Origin: Anthopleura xanthogrammica
Taxonomy: Eukaryota > Cnidaria > Anthozoa > Actiniaria > Actiniidae
Direction: 5' to 3'
Length of the DNA: 64,000 bases
NCBI GenBank assembly: GCA_964019055.1
Contig: OZ025207.1
Coordinates: 25,701,617-25,765,616 of the forward strand
Under the pieces are notes generated by a model. The model had not been told where the DNA came from. It saw nothing but the letters and a program-made list of their open reading frames with translations, and made no database searches. A program made the position numbers and the translations under genes. Below, piece by piece: positions 33,301-48,961 of this stretch. Positions within the stretch are counted from its first letter, which is position 1. The number at the start of each line of letters is the position of its first letter.

Positions 33301-36300
33301 GCATTATAGGTTTTTCTTTTAATAATAAAATGGTTATCTGATGATGGTTTACCTTGTAGGAAATACATGCGAACACAACAGCAGCTATAGAAAGATACCC
33401 AATCAGTGATAAAGAAGGTCAATGGCAGTCTACAATACAAAAGTAAGCTAAAAGTCTGTCATGCCCTTCAAATTATTGATACAGCTGTATATTCCTTGAT
33501 TGTACTGTAGCTTGGGAGTAATATTGTCCTTTTTCTGACCATGTGTCTATAAGCCAGTTCAAAGTTTAAGAATTAAATTAAATTAAATTAAACAAAAGAA
33601 GGTGAGAAATTCAGACAAAATCTCATGCACACTGAAAACGATTGTTAAACTTTGAACTGGCTTATTGGGGACTATTTGAAACTGGGTATTGAAGCCCTAA
33701 ACATTAAAATTTAGAGGAAACTTTGACACAATGCTGTGTGTTCTTGTAGGATTGTTTCAACATACCTTAGGCACCATGGTTACTGTGCTACAGCAGAATC
33801 ATTTGACAGAAGTACTGGACAATCCTGTCCTGAGGAGCTGGCCTCCATTAAAAACAGACAGAGTAAGTGTGATGAAAATACTTAATAATGTTACATGGCC
33901 ACACCAGGGCTAAGTATAATGGCCCATCACCCTATACCGGCAAATGAGTCTAGTGTGGTCTTCAAAAACAGCGGTTTGCAAAGAATGCGAAACTGGTGTA
34001 TTTGACAGCACCTTTTACAGTTTTGGCTGGCATCAGTGAAAACCAACTTCCACAGGCTACTCTCAACTACTGAGTAATTTTGAGAACTGCAGTAATTCAT
34101 TATTTTTATAACTGTTGTATTTCAGGAATACAGAAACTAGTTTTAGCTGGTCGCATAGGAGAAGCAATAGAAATGACACAAGCTCTATATCCAGGGTTAT
34201 TAGAAAGAAACCAAAATTTATTATTTTTACTAAAATGCCGTCAATTTGTGGAAATGGTTAGTGGAAATGATAGTGAAGTACGCCCATCGGCCCACAGCCC
34301 AAGGTCAAGTCCGAATGTGAGCCCAACCCATTCTTATGGTGCAACATCTGTTAGTAGTGTAGGAGCTAGTTCCAGTGGGTCGACATCGAATGGACTTGTT
34401 AGTAATGGTGTTGATCATGGTCTTGGTGATGATGATGATGCACCAATGGAAGTGGAAGATGTCGAGGAGTCTTCTAATGGTAGTGCTATTAATGGTGATG
34501 CTATGATTGAAGACCCACCTCACAGCCCTAGAAAAAGTAAGTTATCATGTTATTCTGCTATGTGTGAGGTTAATTTAAAATGATAATGATAATTGTAATG
34601 ATGCTGATGATGATACTGCTGATGCTGGTAATGATGGTTCACAAATGTGATGTTTCTGCTGATGATGATGTTGATACTGATGATGATAGTTTAATGATGA
34701 TGGTGATGATGATGGTGATAATGATGATAATGATGATGATAATAATGATGATAATGATAATGATGATATTGATGATAATGATGATGATAATAATGATGAT
34801 AATGATAATGATGATATTGATGATAATGATGATGATGATAATGATGGTGATAATGATGATGGTGATAATGATGATGCTGCTAATTAATGCTGATGATGAT
34901 ACTGATGATAGTAGTGATGCTGTCAACTGATGATGACTGTTGTTGTTGATGATGATGATAATGCTGACGAAGACAGTGATGATGATGATGATGATACTGA
35001 TGATGGCAGTGATGATGATGATACTGATGACATTGGTGATAGTGTCAGTGCTGGCAATAGGGGTTCAAATCTGTAAATTCACATGTTTCTAGAATTCAAG
35101 TCTGAATTTAGGATGTAAAATGGCAAAACCAATTTTTTTCTTATAAATTTTCTTTTCTTACGAAGGTTCGTCTGAAACTTGTTCACCTCGTCAGTTGTGC
35201 TGTGGTAACAGAACGACCCTGGAAAGAATTCTCAGATTTGGTCGGGATTTACAAAACATGAGTATACAACTGAGAAGAGAACATGGCAAGAATGAAACTA
35301 ACAAGAAGGCGTTACAGGTAAGGAACCATGATTCATTATTTATTGGGGGAATTGTAAAATTTCAAGGGCCCCATTTTCTTATTTACCCCACCCCCTGGAT
35401 AAATAATGAATGGTCGACCCGAATTGGGCCTGGAATAGACTCTTTTTGAATATGGTGTCTATGGCATCAAACAAGGCAAATGTGAATGTCTGGGATATCA
35501 AAACCCAATGATTTCCACTAGCAGCATACGGGACTGGAATGCCCCGGATTTCAAAACACAATCATTATCACTCATGACAACTGTCAGGACATTCTTGGTC
35601 TCCTCGTTTGACGTCATAGACACCATATTCGAAAAGGGCCTATTGGTTGTTTGATGAACCATCAACAGCAAAGCTAGCCTTAGAAAGCTTGTGTTGATAA
35701 GACAGTCACAGTGTTGTAAATCTAAGTAAATGTTTTGTTTGCTTACAGGATGCATTTAGTCTACTAGCATACAGTGATCCATGGTCAAGCCCTGTAGGAT
35801 ATCTTCTAGATCCAGTTCAAAGAGAACCTATATGCTCAGCTCTAAATAGTGCTATCTTAGGTAAGTCATCAAGTTTCACAACTCTTATAGTGGTCTTCAT
35901 CATTTACAAACTTTTACTGCTACAGATATATTTTGTTACTCGACCAACCATTCAGCCAAAAAAAAAACATGTTTCAGGAGCAAATAGAGCTCGGTCTGCA
36001 CTAAGTCATAAATTGTTCTATCATTAGGTGATATCAGTACAAATGTCCCAGGCCTATAACAAACTGAAGCTGTATTACATGTATGATGCACATTGTAATA
36101 CCATAATGTATTGCGATTCTCCTATAAGTTTGATCGGGAGAGAGCCGCCAATATCAACCCGTAATGTCGGCTCAGAATTTTGAAGAAAATATATTCGCGA
36201 CTATGGCCAATACAGATTATAATATTTTCTCCCAACTAGCCGCCAATATAAACCTGTATTGGCGGCTTAAAACGCAATAAGTTATAAATATTATTAATAT

Positions 36301-36590
36301 CCAGTTCTGGATTGACTTTATGTCACACTCGGCTATGCCGGGTGCAACTCTTCAACTTTTTTCATGATGTCACATGCATCTCTAACTGGATATAGGCACG
36401 TCAAGTATTAACCATTCCTTAAGAAGAGAGTAAGATTAACGTTTTTGTTTTGTTTTCAGAATCTCATAACATGCCTAGACAACCACCGCTAGATCTTGTC
36501 CTGGGTCAGGCACAAGAATGCCTCAAATTGATGTCAAAAGTAGGACTTGGTGCATGTGCATTTGCTAGTGTGGAAGAATTTCTTCAATGA
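27301..36590 (+). CDS. RANBP9: RAN-binding protein 9/10 homologue (SPRY-LisH-CTLH-CRA)
   Basis: Twelve exons in consistent phase: 27301-27472, 29753-29864, 30272-30324, 31427-31594, 32285-32307, 32387-32488, 33360-33442, 33750-33862, 34126-34536, 35166-35317, 35749-35860 and 36460-36590, giving 543 residues. A SPRY domain covers about residues 40-200 ([35 protein letters not shown]). LisH follows at about 235-268 ([16 protein letters not shown]), CTLH at about 270-330 ([16 protein letters not shown]), and a Ser/Asp-rich linker at 335-412. A CRA domain ends the protein ([27 protein letters not shown]). The long Pro/Gln N terminus of vertebrate RANBP9 is absent, so the protein is nearer RANBP10 in layout; one gene probably stands for both. 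The product is a scaffold subunit of the CTLH (GID) E3 ubiquitin ligase in nucleus and cytoplasm. Exon 5 is only 23 nt. Confidence 0.96.
28660..28796. repeat. Inverted repeat, ggtggccatattggtgtacc arms
   Basis: Left aaggtggccatattggtgtacc and right ggtacaccaatatggccacct are perfect over about 20 bp. The outer flanks ttttccctcaagtgac / gtcgcatgaaaac are weaker complements. Confidence 0.8.
28800..29255. mobile_element. Short TIR element (tagctgggtttca family) interrupted by a MITE
   Basis: Outer parts catttcctgtctcgtg, gaattctttctgg and tttggagcagataatgag match 20004-20180. Between gaccaca and tttggagc an extra element (28935-29191) is inserted, absent from 20004-20180 and from 62766-62850. 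Confidence 0.82.
28935..29191. mobile_element. MITE with tagaccatttcayggttgtcg ends (nested copy)
   Basis: Begins tagaccatttcatggttgtc and ends gacaaccgtgaaatggtcta. Inner motifs cctcgatagtgtgtaatata and ttagaatttgac occur in both arms. A second copy is at 61979-62189. A fragment of the 24404-24582 family is nested in the centre (about 29047-29095). Confidence 0.87.
30351..30826. repeat. Interspersed repeat (cagctga ends) interrupted by a MITE
   Basis: Matches 8266-8546 in ttgaccttcagaacaaac, aatcagaattgaggattt and tttcccatt at its left part, and in aaaatgctaa, tgacccata and cctttcggg at its right part. The middle is displaced by the MITE at 30488-30650. Confidence 0.7.
30488..30650. mobile_element. 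Palindromic MITE, 'gggcataatgttttccc' family (copy 4)
   Basis: Starts cgtctttagcttgggcataa and includes cgcccatttcagacca at the left and tggtctgaaatgggtaaaac at the right around a ctttgtttgg core. It is inserted inside the older repeat 30351-30826. Frames read from it are spurious. Confidence 0.82.
31012..31342. mobile_element. MITE, 'gcagctcaatttggaggac' family, split by an insertion
   Basis: Outer ends agacccctttcacaagac and gctgctaggggtctat form the family's terminal repeats. The expected middle is interrupted at 31087-31272 by a different palindromic element. Confidence 0.82.
31087..31272. mobile_element. Nested inverted-repeat element, gggctgtgtggc ends
   Basis: Left gggctgtgtggcagtgac and right gccacgcagccc are inverted. 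Inner motifs cagacaag and cttgtctgagt are also complementary. It lies between the two halves of a MITE. Confidence 0.72.
31945..32095 (-). mobile_element. tRNA-derived SINE, minus orientation (copy)
   Basis: The minus strand reads aagggtggtgtagtggtagt, then cttgcctctcacc, then caggtttgattcctgg, i.e. a tRNA-like A box, a linker and a B box. The tail segment ggtttttcaccgggttctcc follows. A related tRNA-like stretch, attcaaacctgtgacc, lies at 31690-31760. Confidence 0.65.
32285..32307 (+). other. 23-nt micro-exon of RANBP9/10
   Basis: Bounded by TTTAG and GTAAGT, this exon supplies the codons for IAFRDLP in the last part of the SPRY domain. It joins exon 4 (phase 1) and exon 6 (phase 0) without a break, so it is required in the protein. 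Confidence 0.9.
32573..32669. repeat. Long AT-rich hairpin
   Basis: Arms of about 44 bp: tgagaaaaaatatacgaata...ataaatgtatgta and tacatacatttat...tatattttttctca, with a loop of under 10 bases. It directly adjoins the next hairpin. Confidence 0.9.
32669..32730. repeat. Hairpin with agctctattacagagctcta arms
   Basis: Left agctctattacagagctcta and right tagagctctataatagagct are inverted over about 28 bp through a ttttttaatatataaaaaaa centre. It may be the left end of the element whose inner arms are at 32922-32974 and 33163-33215. Confidence 0.88.
32922..33215. mobile_element. TIR element with 53-bp arms
   Basis: cttacagtcaaactaagaat...tatgtctggaatgttt at 32922-32974 is the reverse complement, with four mismatches, of 33163-33215. 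The agctctata motif at 33216 echoes the hairpin at 32669-32730, so the whole unit may span about 32669-33225. In RANBP9/10 intron 6. Confidence 0.8.
33549..33665. repeat. Inverted repeat, ataagccagttcaaagttta arms
   Basis: Perfect arms ataagccagttcaaagttta and taaactttgaactggcttat enclose about 75 bp. Intronic MITE. Confidence 0.85.
34010..34095. mobile_element. Fragment of the 'gagaatcgcagtaa' MITE family next to exon 9
   Basis: Contains ggcatcagtgaaaaccaact and attttgagaactgcagtaat. It ends about 30 bp before the exon 9 acceptor of RANBP9/10. The full-length relative is at 39836-40002. Confidence 0.6.
34574..35045 (+). repeat. Imperfect (GAT)n microsatellite
   Basis: About 470 bp of gatgat/aatgat triplets with an internal duplicated block (gatattgatgataatgatga). 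It is intronic, immediately after exon 9 of RANBP9/10. The poly-Met/Ile frames are artefacts. Confidence 0.95.
35434..35644. mobile_element. MITE with tatggtgtctatg arms
   Basis: Left aatagactctttttgaatat plus ggtgtctatg is mirrored by catagacacc plus atattcgaaaagggcctatt. Terminal repeats of about 30 bp. In RANBP9/10 intron 10. Confidence 0.82.
36125..36275. repeat. Element with gccgccaatataaacc motifs
   Basis: gccgccaatatcaaccc and gccgccaatataaacctg occur in the same direction, and each is followed by a complementary tgtcggct or tattggcggct. The layout looks like two linked short inverted repeats. No other copy seen. Confidence 0.5.
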
Positions 36591-37186
36591 ATACAACCCT
36601 TATTCTAACTTGTATATACCACAAACTATAGGCAGGCCAGAGTAGGAATTGTAGGAGTATCAAATTCATGACACAGCGCCAATATCAAGGACTGCGAGTA
36701 GGGTCCAGGGGGGAGGGTTGTGGGAGTTGCAACCCCCCTATGAGAATTTCGATTAGCTGGCTGACAGTGAGAGAATGATGGCTAAATTAGAATTAGGCAT
36801 CACTTCGGCTTTCATTGTCATCGTCATACAACCCCCTTTTATAAAAAAAATCTTGAATCCACCCCTGGTGAAGCCATTCAATCATTTACTCCTATATTGC
36901 TCTGCTGATAATAATTGAAGCTTAAATTTCCTCTAACATCACAACATATTCATGTGAAAGTTTGTCATCATGGTCTCTCATATGTCAGTCATGTCGGCTA
37001 GAACAATTATAGTCCTTTGCTCAGGATGAGTTTTAATGGCCCTAAACAAGATTCTTAGTCTGCCTAGCTTGTGTGTGAACATTTCATACTCTTACAAAAT
37101 CTGCCCAATCAACCTGTAATTTAAGAACCTGGAGTTGACGTTGAGTTACATTCATCGAGGGAACACAAATGATGTACGTCCTGCTG

Positions 37187-37480
37187 CCAAGGGTGTGGTT
37201 TTCATAACCATATGGCAAGAGTGACTACTTGCCGTCATTCTGCTCAGGGGGTCAAAAGAGTGAGTGTTGAGTGAGGAACTGAGAATTATACCTAACTTAC
37301 TGACCCACTTTCATTATTTTGACCTACATCTTCATGCTACCAAGGGTGTGGTTTTTATAATCATGTGGCAAGAGTGACTACTTGCTGTCATTTTCCTCAA
37401 GGGGTCGAAGGAGTGAGTGAGTGTTGAGTGATGAGTAATGAGAATGACTAACTTTCTATGACCCATTTTTATTCTATTTT
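37187..37480 (+). repeat. 153-bp tandem duplication
   Basis: ccaagggtgtggtttt, atggcaagagtgactacttg and gagtgagtgttgagtga recur with a 153-bp offset (37187 and 37340). The copies differ at roughly one base in ten, so the duplication is old. Confidence 0.85.
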
Positions 37481-37831
37481 GAATTTTGACTGAAGTCTGG
37501 TACTGTACAGTAGAACAAACCCAGTAGGACACTATTAAATCAGACAAAAGTGGCAACATTTAAAGGGGGACTTGGATGAAAACGCCCCATATTTTGAAAG
37601 TCCGAATAATTCAAGTATTTAAGAATAATATGACTCAATCATGATTATGAAAACCAGATTGGCAAAAATTTTAGCCTGGGAGCCACTCGCAGTTGAGAAA
37701 TTTTGGTTTAAAAACTAAAAGAACAATAGGAATGAGTAAATGATGTCATTTACTCACAATTTAGATGCTGAAAAAAATATATAATTCATGGTTATTGAAT
37801 AGAACTGTAAAAAAGGTCTATTAACCTGTCA

Positions 37832-38288
37832 TTACTCGCCTTCACCGCTTTCCATATTTCTCCATACTCCAGATATCTGGCATTTTCGCTTCAATTTATC
37901 AAACTTACGATGGGACAAGTTCATTCCGATTGAGTGATAAAGAACTCCCTGTGGATAGAAAGCCATTTTCACACAAAAATTTCATTACAGTTCAATACAT
38001 TCATTATCGTAAACTTGATTGATGGAAGCCAAAACACCAGATGATAAAAGTTGGTAGGGCACAGAAATATGAAAAGTGCTGTAATCCACACACAGAATGA
38101 CATATCCATGAGAAAATTATGACTGGTAAAATCTATCCAAAAACAACCCAAAATTAACCCACTAAGAAACTTTTAACAGTACACCCACCCTAGTTTCTTT
38201 ACCTGCTGAGTGGAATGGATGGGTCTGGAATTTGAATAAGTCGTCCGGGTCATAGTAAGTTGCATGTCACCTAGATCATTCCAGATGT
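37832..38288 (-). CDS. Putative 3' end of an unrecognised gene, two exons
   Basis: On the minus strand an exon at 38288-38203 (acceptor ATACAG, donor GTAAAG) reads IWNDLGDMQLTMTRTTYSN and ends STQQ in phase 0. It continues into 37948-37832 (acceptor CCACAG), which reads GVLYHSIGMNLSHRKFDK, is open for 38 codons and stops at TAA. The phases fit, and the peptide is neither low-complexity nor a repeat. A 22-nt candidate micro-exon at 39421-39400, with a very strong pyrimidine tract and donor gtaagc, would also fit the phase. No start exon was found, and I do not recognise the protein. A donor-like cgtaagttt inside the last exon offers an alternative. It could be a small lineage-specific gene on the same strand as, and downstream of, UBE2C. 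Confidence 0.4.
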
Positions 38289-38523
38289 CTGTATTTTGTT
38301 TTATTTCACTATTTTAGAGGTTAAGTAAAATAACTAACTCAAAATTGTACCATTAAAAACTTTGAACAAAAGACAAAGTTTCATTCATCTGAATTGTGAC
38401 TAGTCTCCTTTATAGCTGCTGTGATTATAGCAGTTTTTGTATGACTGTGAAAAGCTCAAAAAAGAGTTTGGGATGGAGAAGAAGGGCTAATAACCAGGGG
38501 AAAGGGGCACGGGGACATGCATG

Positions 38524-38838
38524 AAAAACCTCTGCGTATGCTGTAAGTCTGTATGCAAATCACTCTAAACATCTTCATGTTATCATAAAAATATACAAAT
38601 TTTACTTTCAAACTCACCTCACAAATGGACTACAAAATGCCAAAACTTAAAGTCACTTCTTGAAACTTAAAGCTAATACTTTCAGATTGTCTTTATTAAT
38701 ACAGTACTCTTGGTCTCACAAAAGTATACTCAAAAAGTTTTTTGTATACTCAGAGAAAACAATTATTTTCTCACTAAAACTCTTCTAAATTCTTGGAAAG
38801 CGTGCTGAAAGGCATGCATGCGCAGACGTTTTTCTTTA
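38524..38838. mobile_element. Interspersed element with tctgcgcatgc ends (copy 2)
   Basis: Aligns with 23355-23685 throughout, from aaaacctctgcgtatgct to ggcatgcatgcgcagacg. It lies about 235 bp from the putative minus-strand exon at 38203-38288. Confidence 0.82.
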
Positions 38839-39019
38839 GTGTTGGGTAGGGGTTGATAACACTATATACACTCATTTTCATCATTACACAACCAACACAG
38901 TGCAAGAAGCCTTTGTTTTATTGAAATTTAAAATGTTCTGTGAATTCAAACATTTCAACAGTGATGTGAATTAGTTTTTTACTGCCGTCAACAAAACTAA
39001 TCAATCTGTTTCTTTTATA

Positions 39020-39115
39020 TTTTTGAATGGCAGCAGTGAAAAACCAAATTCCAATATTGGAAACTTGCAGCTACCAAGTTCTAAGAATATAGAGAATCGC
39101 AGTAAGCTTTTGTCG
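39020..39115. mobile_element. Partial 'gagaatcgcagtaa' MITE
   Basis: Contains ggcagcagtgaaaaaccaaa and agagaatcgcagtaa, the right half of the family. The left half is missing. Confidence 0.6.
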
Positions 39116-39552
39116 GTTAAATTGACCCCCTCGGGTTGTATTTCTGTGCTCTACCACAATTCTTTGTCTGTATTTATTAATATCTATAACTGTAGATATG
39201 TGGAAAAAATAAACCTTGATTGGTCAAAACAATGACCATATTAGTACTGTTGTGTTAACACCACTTGGGGAGCCACAGTATTTACTCCTTTACTATTGAC
39301 AATGACTGATAATGGTTTATTGTATAACTCATTCATATATATATACAAATTACATGACATTCTTCTAAAAATCAAACTTATAGTCTAAGGAAAGCTTACT
39401 ATACAAGTTGACAGTGTTTGTCTAAAGAAAGAGAAAGAAGGAAGAAAAAGAAAGAAAAAGAACTGAGCTGAAGCAATAAAACATTCCACATGCTGCTTCC
39501 TTGATACTAGGAGCATTATACAACACAACATACAGATATAGTACATCAAACT

Positions 39553-39810
39553 ATATACACACTTATTTCAAAAAATGTCGGTCAGAGATCTGAAATGGGA
39601 GATCTGAGACTAAACAGAACTTCATTCCTTTTATGTTTTCTGGCTAAAACAAAAAAAAATACCTTCCTAACTCAAAGGCCATGCTTCATATTCCAATCTA
39701 AAAGCCGGCTACGTTGTTTGGCTGTGAATAATATTACATTTTGCAGCGTGTTACTTGGTCTCATATTTCAGATCTCCCGCTGACAAAATTTTTTGAAATA
39801 AGTGTATACA
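39553..39810. mobile_element. MITE with tatacacacttatttcaaaa arms
   Basis: Left tatacacacttatttcaaaa and right ttttgaaataagtgtatac, with inner agatctgaaatgggagatct and atttcagatctcccgc also paired. The frame at 39595-39783 lies inside the element. Confidence 0.82.
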
Positions 39811-39835
39811 CATACGATAACATGAAGCGGCATGT

Positions 39836-40002
39836 TTACTGTGATTCTCAATATTCTGCAAATTCTGGAATTTGGTTTTCACTGCCGCCAGTCAAAAATA
39901 TAAAAGTTACTGACTGATTCATTTCGATTGATGGCAGCGAAAAACCAATTTCACTAAGCAGTTGAAATGTCGAAGTTTGCAGAATTTTGAGAATCGCAGT
40001 AA
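39836..40002. mobile_element. MITE, 'gagaatcgcagtaa' family (full copy)
   Basis: Starts ttactgtgattctcaatatt and ends aattttgagaatcgcagtaa. The inner arms tttggttttcactgcc and ggcagcgaaaaaccaa are complementary. Another copy is at 44312-44514. Confidence 0.87.
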
Positions 40003-40130
40003 TCAATATTTTACAATCATATTATGATACAGTGTAGCTGAATAAAAGGCTGATCTCAATATTTCATTTACATAGCATATAATATTGTACAAATACTAAG
40101 CTAATATATATACAATAACATAAATAGTGT

Positions 40131-41895
40131 TCATTTGTTTAACTCCTTTAGCTTCTCTTTCTCATAACGTTCCAGAACAGTTTTTGCATATTCTGAGGAA
40201 ACAGATAAAATATTATAATTATCTTATAATTCAGAGATGGCAATAATGAAAATATGAACTGTTAGTTTACTTGTTCATTGTGCTCTTCTATCTCTCCAGG
40301 AGAAATGTTACAGCTTTTTTTTCCCCAGTTGTAGGACAGTGACTACCTCCCTCCATGTATCTCTACTCACAACTTTGTCACTTGCTCTGCAAGTTCTCAC
40401 TTCATTTGAATAAGACTTTTGTAGAAGACAAGAGAAGTCGACTTGGGGCAATTAAGTCTATAGAAACCAGTTCAATAATATTTGATATTGCAAACCATAC
40501 CTGTTTTGTTTTTCCATAGCTCAGCTGCCTGGGCATTAAGTGGACTATCTAAGTTAGGGTCTGCAGAAAATTAATAATAAAGAAAGAAATGAATATAACA
40601 GAGATAAAAAAAAAATTTCCTTCTCTTTCTTCTGTTTATTTCCAGCCTGAGTACCAGGCTTGAGGGAAGAGAAAGGACCTCAACCCTTGAAGGCCTGATA
40701 CTCAAGCTACAATATTCGATCCCATTAGTCTCACCTGCTAGTAAACTCTGGATGGATAACAGCACTGATCTGACATTATATAAAGCACTCCATTTCTCCT
40801 GTGTAAAAAAAATGTTGGAAGTATTCTTTCATGTACTGAGCATATATATGAAAAAAGTTGTCCCTATATATCGACTCCGTTTGCTAGTCATCACATGTAT
40901 GCTCAAAAGATGTAGTTACCTTGGGTTTTGCCTCTGTATCCAAGAACAATGTGTTTTCATGAAGAAAAGTTGTCCTGGGTACAAGGGTCACTCTTTTTCA
41001 CAAAGAAGGTAACCCTTCTAGCCGAGGAAAGTAACCCTGCATGATACAAGGGACTACTTTCCCCCATGTATAATAGAGGGATTAAAACTGGAGAAAAACC
41101 CTTATGTGGACCTACCTTGAGTATATCTAGACATATATTTCCTTGTGTATCAACATTGGGATGGTAGCATGGTGTGCTGAATTTAATAGTTGGTGGTTCG
41201 TATGGATATTTTTCAGGGAATTCAAGACTTAACTTATAATCTAGCTTATCATATACCTGGAAAAAAGAATTAGAAATAATTAAAGATATACCGAAATCAA
41301 TCTTGGAGGAAAAATACCAAGGTAAAATAATGGATAATCTTGTGGAAAAGTTGAGAAAACTATTAGTTCCTGCAGCAGAACATTATAAAGAAAAATGCTG
41401 TCTTTCATTTTCTCTCTCGTATAAATTATCAATTGAGTTTTATACCGTTCCTTGTCCTCCTTTGATCGTAGCTGTCCAATGTCTCATACTGTCGTCAATA
41501 GGAAAAGCAGACACCGTACCATCTTCCTAAAAACAAATAATGCCAATAAAATCTTTAAGACTCAAAAACTAAACCGATTCTACATGACGCTAACGAGTCA
41601 GCTTTGACCTTTACTCGAAAACTTTCTTTGTAAATTAGTAAATAAGATTTTCGTTAAAAGGAGAGAAATCTTACCTGTGACATAAGTTCTCGTAAATCAT
41701 TGATTAGTCTAGGAAAAAAAACAAAAAAACATACTTTTTATTTGTACAAATGACTCTTCATGAAATTTTTGTTGAAGTCTCTCCATGACTTCGATTGTAC
41801 TAGAAGTCAACTAAAACCCCTCCTAAACCGCCAAAAATTTAACCCTTTTTCTTAAAAAAAATTATGATTTCCCAGAACACATACCTCGCAGCCAT
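40131..41895 (-). CDS. UBE2C: UBE2C-type ubiquitin-conjugating enzyme E2 (UbcH10)
   Basis: Seven exons on the minus strand: 41895-41885, 41708-41675, 41526-41446, 41256-41116, 40798-40735, 40560-40501 and 40192-40131, giving 150 residues with all phases consistent. The UBC fold is complete. HPN is at residues 74-76 and the catalytic Cys at 84 ([19 protein letters not shown]). The [18 protein letters not shown] region is typical of the UBE2C family. A TAA lies two codons before the ATG in frame, so the start is fixed and the roughly 30-residue N-terminal extension of vertebrate UBE2C is absent. The C-terminal tail is Lys/Glu-rich. The family loads ubiquitin for the anaphase-promoting complex to destroy cyclin B and securin in mitosis. 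The gene shares a 382-bp promoter with POLR2C. Confidence 0.95.
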
Positions 41896-47576
<5,681 letters not shown>

Positions 47577-48961
47577 ACATTCTATGACACATCCTTCATC
47601 CTTACGAAATCAAACAAAGATGAAGGCCTAACTATGCATAACACTTTACATTGTATTAGTAACAGATTTGCTGACAGACTATTTACTGTAAACATCACTC
47701 TGTCTGTATGCTCAGTGCTCAAAATGACGGCCAGTCATACACCACCGGTCAAGATGTCCGGCATGTGATATATAATATATATATATTTTTTTCCGAATAT
47801 GACCGGCCAATATTTCTGTTCAAACCTGTATTTGACCGGTCAAGTACCAAATTTGGACGGACATTGACCATTGACCGGCCGTTATTTTGAGCACTGATAC
47901 TGAATTACTGTAAAGGCTCTTTGCAGGTAGTCCACGCATTTATTTATAATGATATTTACAGATTCAGCATAGCATATAACACACTAATATTGATACAACC
48001 TCACTTAAACATAACAAAACAAATTAGACATACTAATAAAAGTGGTTTTGTTAAAGCTGCGAAATATGTGGTAGTCTAATAGAAATTAGCCAACACTGTT
48101 TCCTTTTGTTGGGACTTAGACTGTTCACAGCTGACCGTCTCCCTTTTAGACTTTTTCTTTTGCTGTATCGGCATTCAAGGGGGAGAAACGAGCCTTTGCC
48201 AGCAGCGAACTTGGACTGTTACTGAGTTACTGATTATACAACTTAGGTCCAGTTCAGATGTCGAACTTTTGCCATGTCGAATCTTATCCTTTGAGGCCAG
48301 CGGGTAAGAAAACCCCTGAGAACAACCATAAAGTATAAGACATCCCCTCTTTTGCTTAGCTTGAGTAGACAATAATAATGTGTTTTAACTTAAAAGTTTG
48401 GTCTACATACTTCTACAATTCTTAGGGAAAACAGCGCTCAAACTCCAAAGGGAATTTATAGATCGATGTGGCAACATTTTGACATCTCAACTTTGTTTTT
48501 TAGGCTAAATAAAATCAATCTATTGAAGAAAGCAAACTATACTGCTACAAATAGCTCCTTTACTTATATTTTTTATTAATTAAAAGCGATTTACAGTATA
48601 AAAATAATCTGTTTTGTAGAAAGAACATTTATGAAGCTAATAAATATATACAAATATTTGCTGCAAACTTTTTGCAACAACGTTTTTATTAAAAAAAATT
48701 CATCCTCCTGGTTGGGGAGGGGACTAAAGCATTACTACTGGCATTGGTAAATATAGAAAGAACACTAAAGAGTTCAAGGCAGGAATTTAATTCGTCTGCA
48801 CAAAATTCTAGTGAAATTTACTCTTTAAAAATAGTTTTTCTATAAACTGGAAAATAATATTTTTCGAATTTTGTAGACGTTTCAAAATCTAGATGAAAAA
48901 ATAATTTATGATTTGATATTTTACATTATTTATAATACTACTAAATAAATATGTATTATAA
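47577..48961. other. Convergent spacer, POLR2C to SLFNL1-like
   Basis: Holds 3' UTRs (AATAAA at 48035 for the plus strand) and the reverse copy of the ccggtcaa TIR element. The rest is AT-rich sequence without recognisable genes. Confidence 0.65.
47714..47895. mobile_element. TIR element with agtgctcaaaatgacggcc ends (reverse copy)
   Basis: Starts agtgctcaaaatgacggcc and ends gaccggccgttattttgagc(act). Inner motifs ccggtcaagatgtccggcat and tttgaccggtcaagtac match 44861-45034 in reverse orientation. Confidence 0.85.

Larger units (their letters stand above)
36591..40130. other. Convergent spacer, RANBP9/10 to UBE2C
   Basis: This 3.5-kb region holds the 3' UTRs of both flanking genes. It also holds a 153-bp tandem duplication, the second copy of the tctgcgcatgc element, two MITEs and a putative minus-strand gene end (37832-38288). 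Confidence 0.6.

Noticed and set aside
34580..34930. Met/Ile/Asp-rich open frames on both strands
   Set aside because: They come from the GAT microsatellite in RANBP9/10 intron 9.
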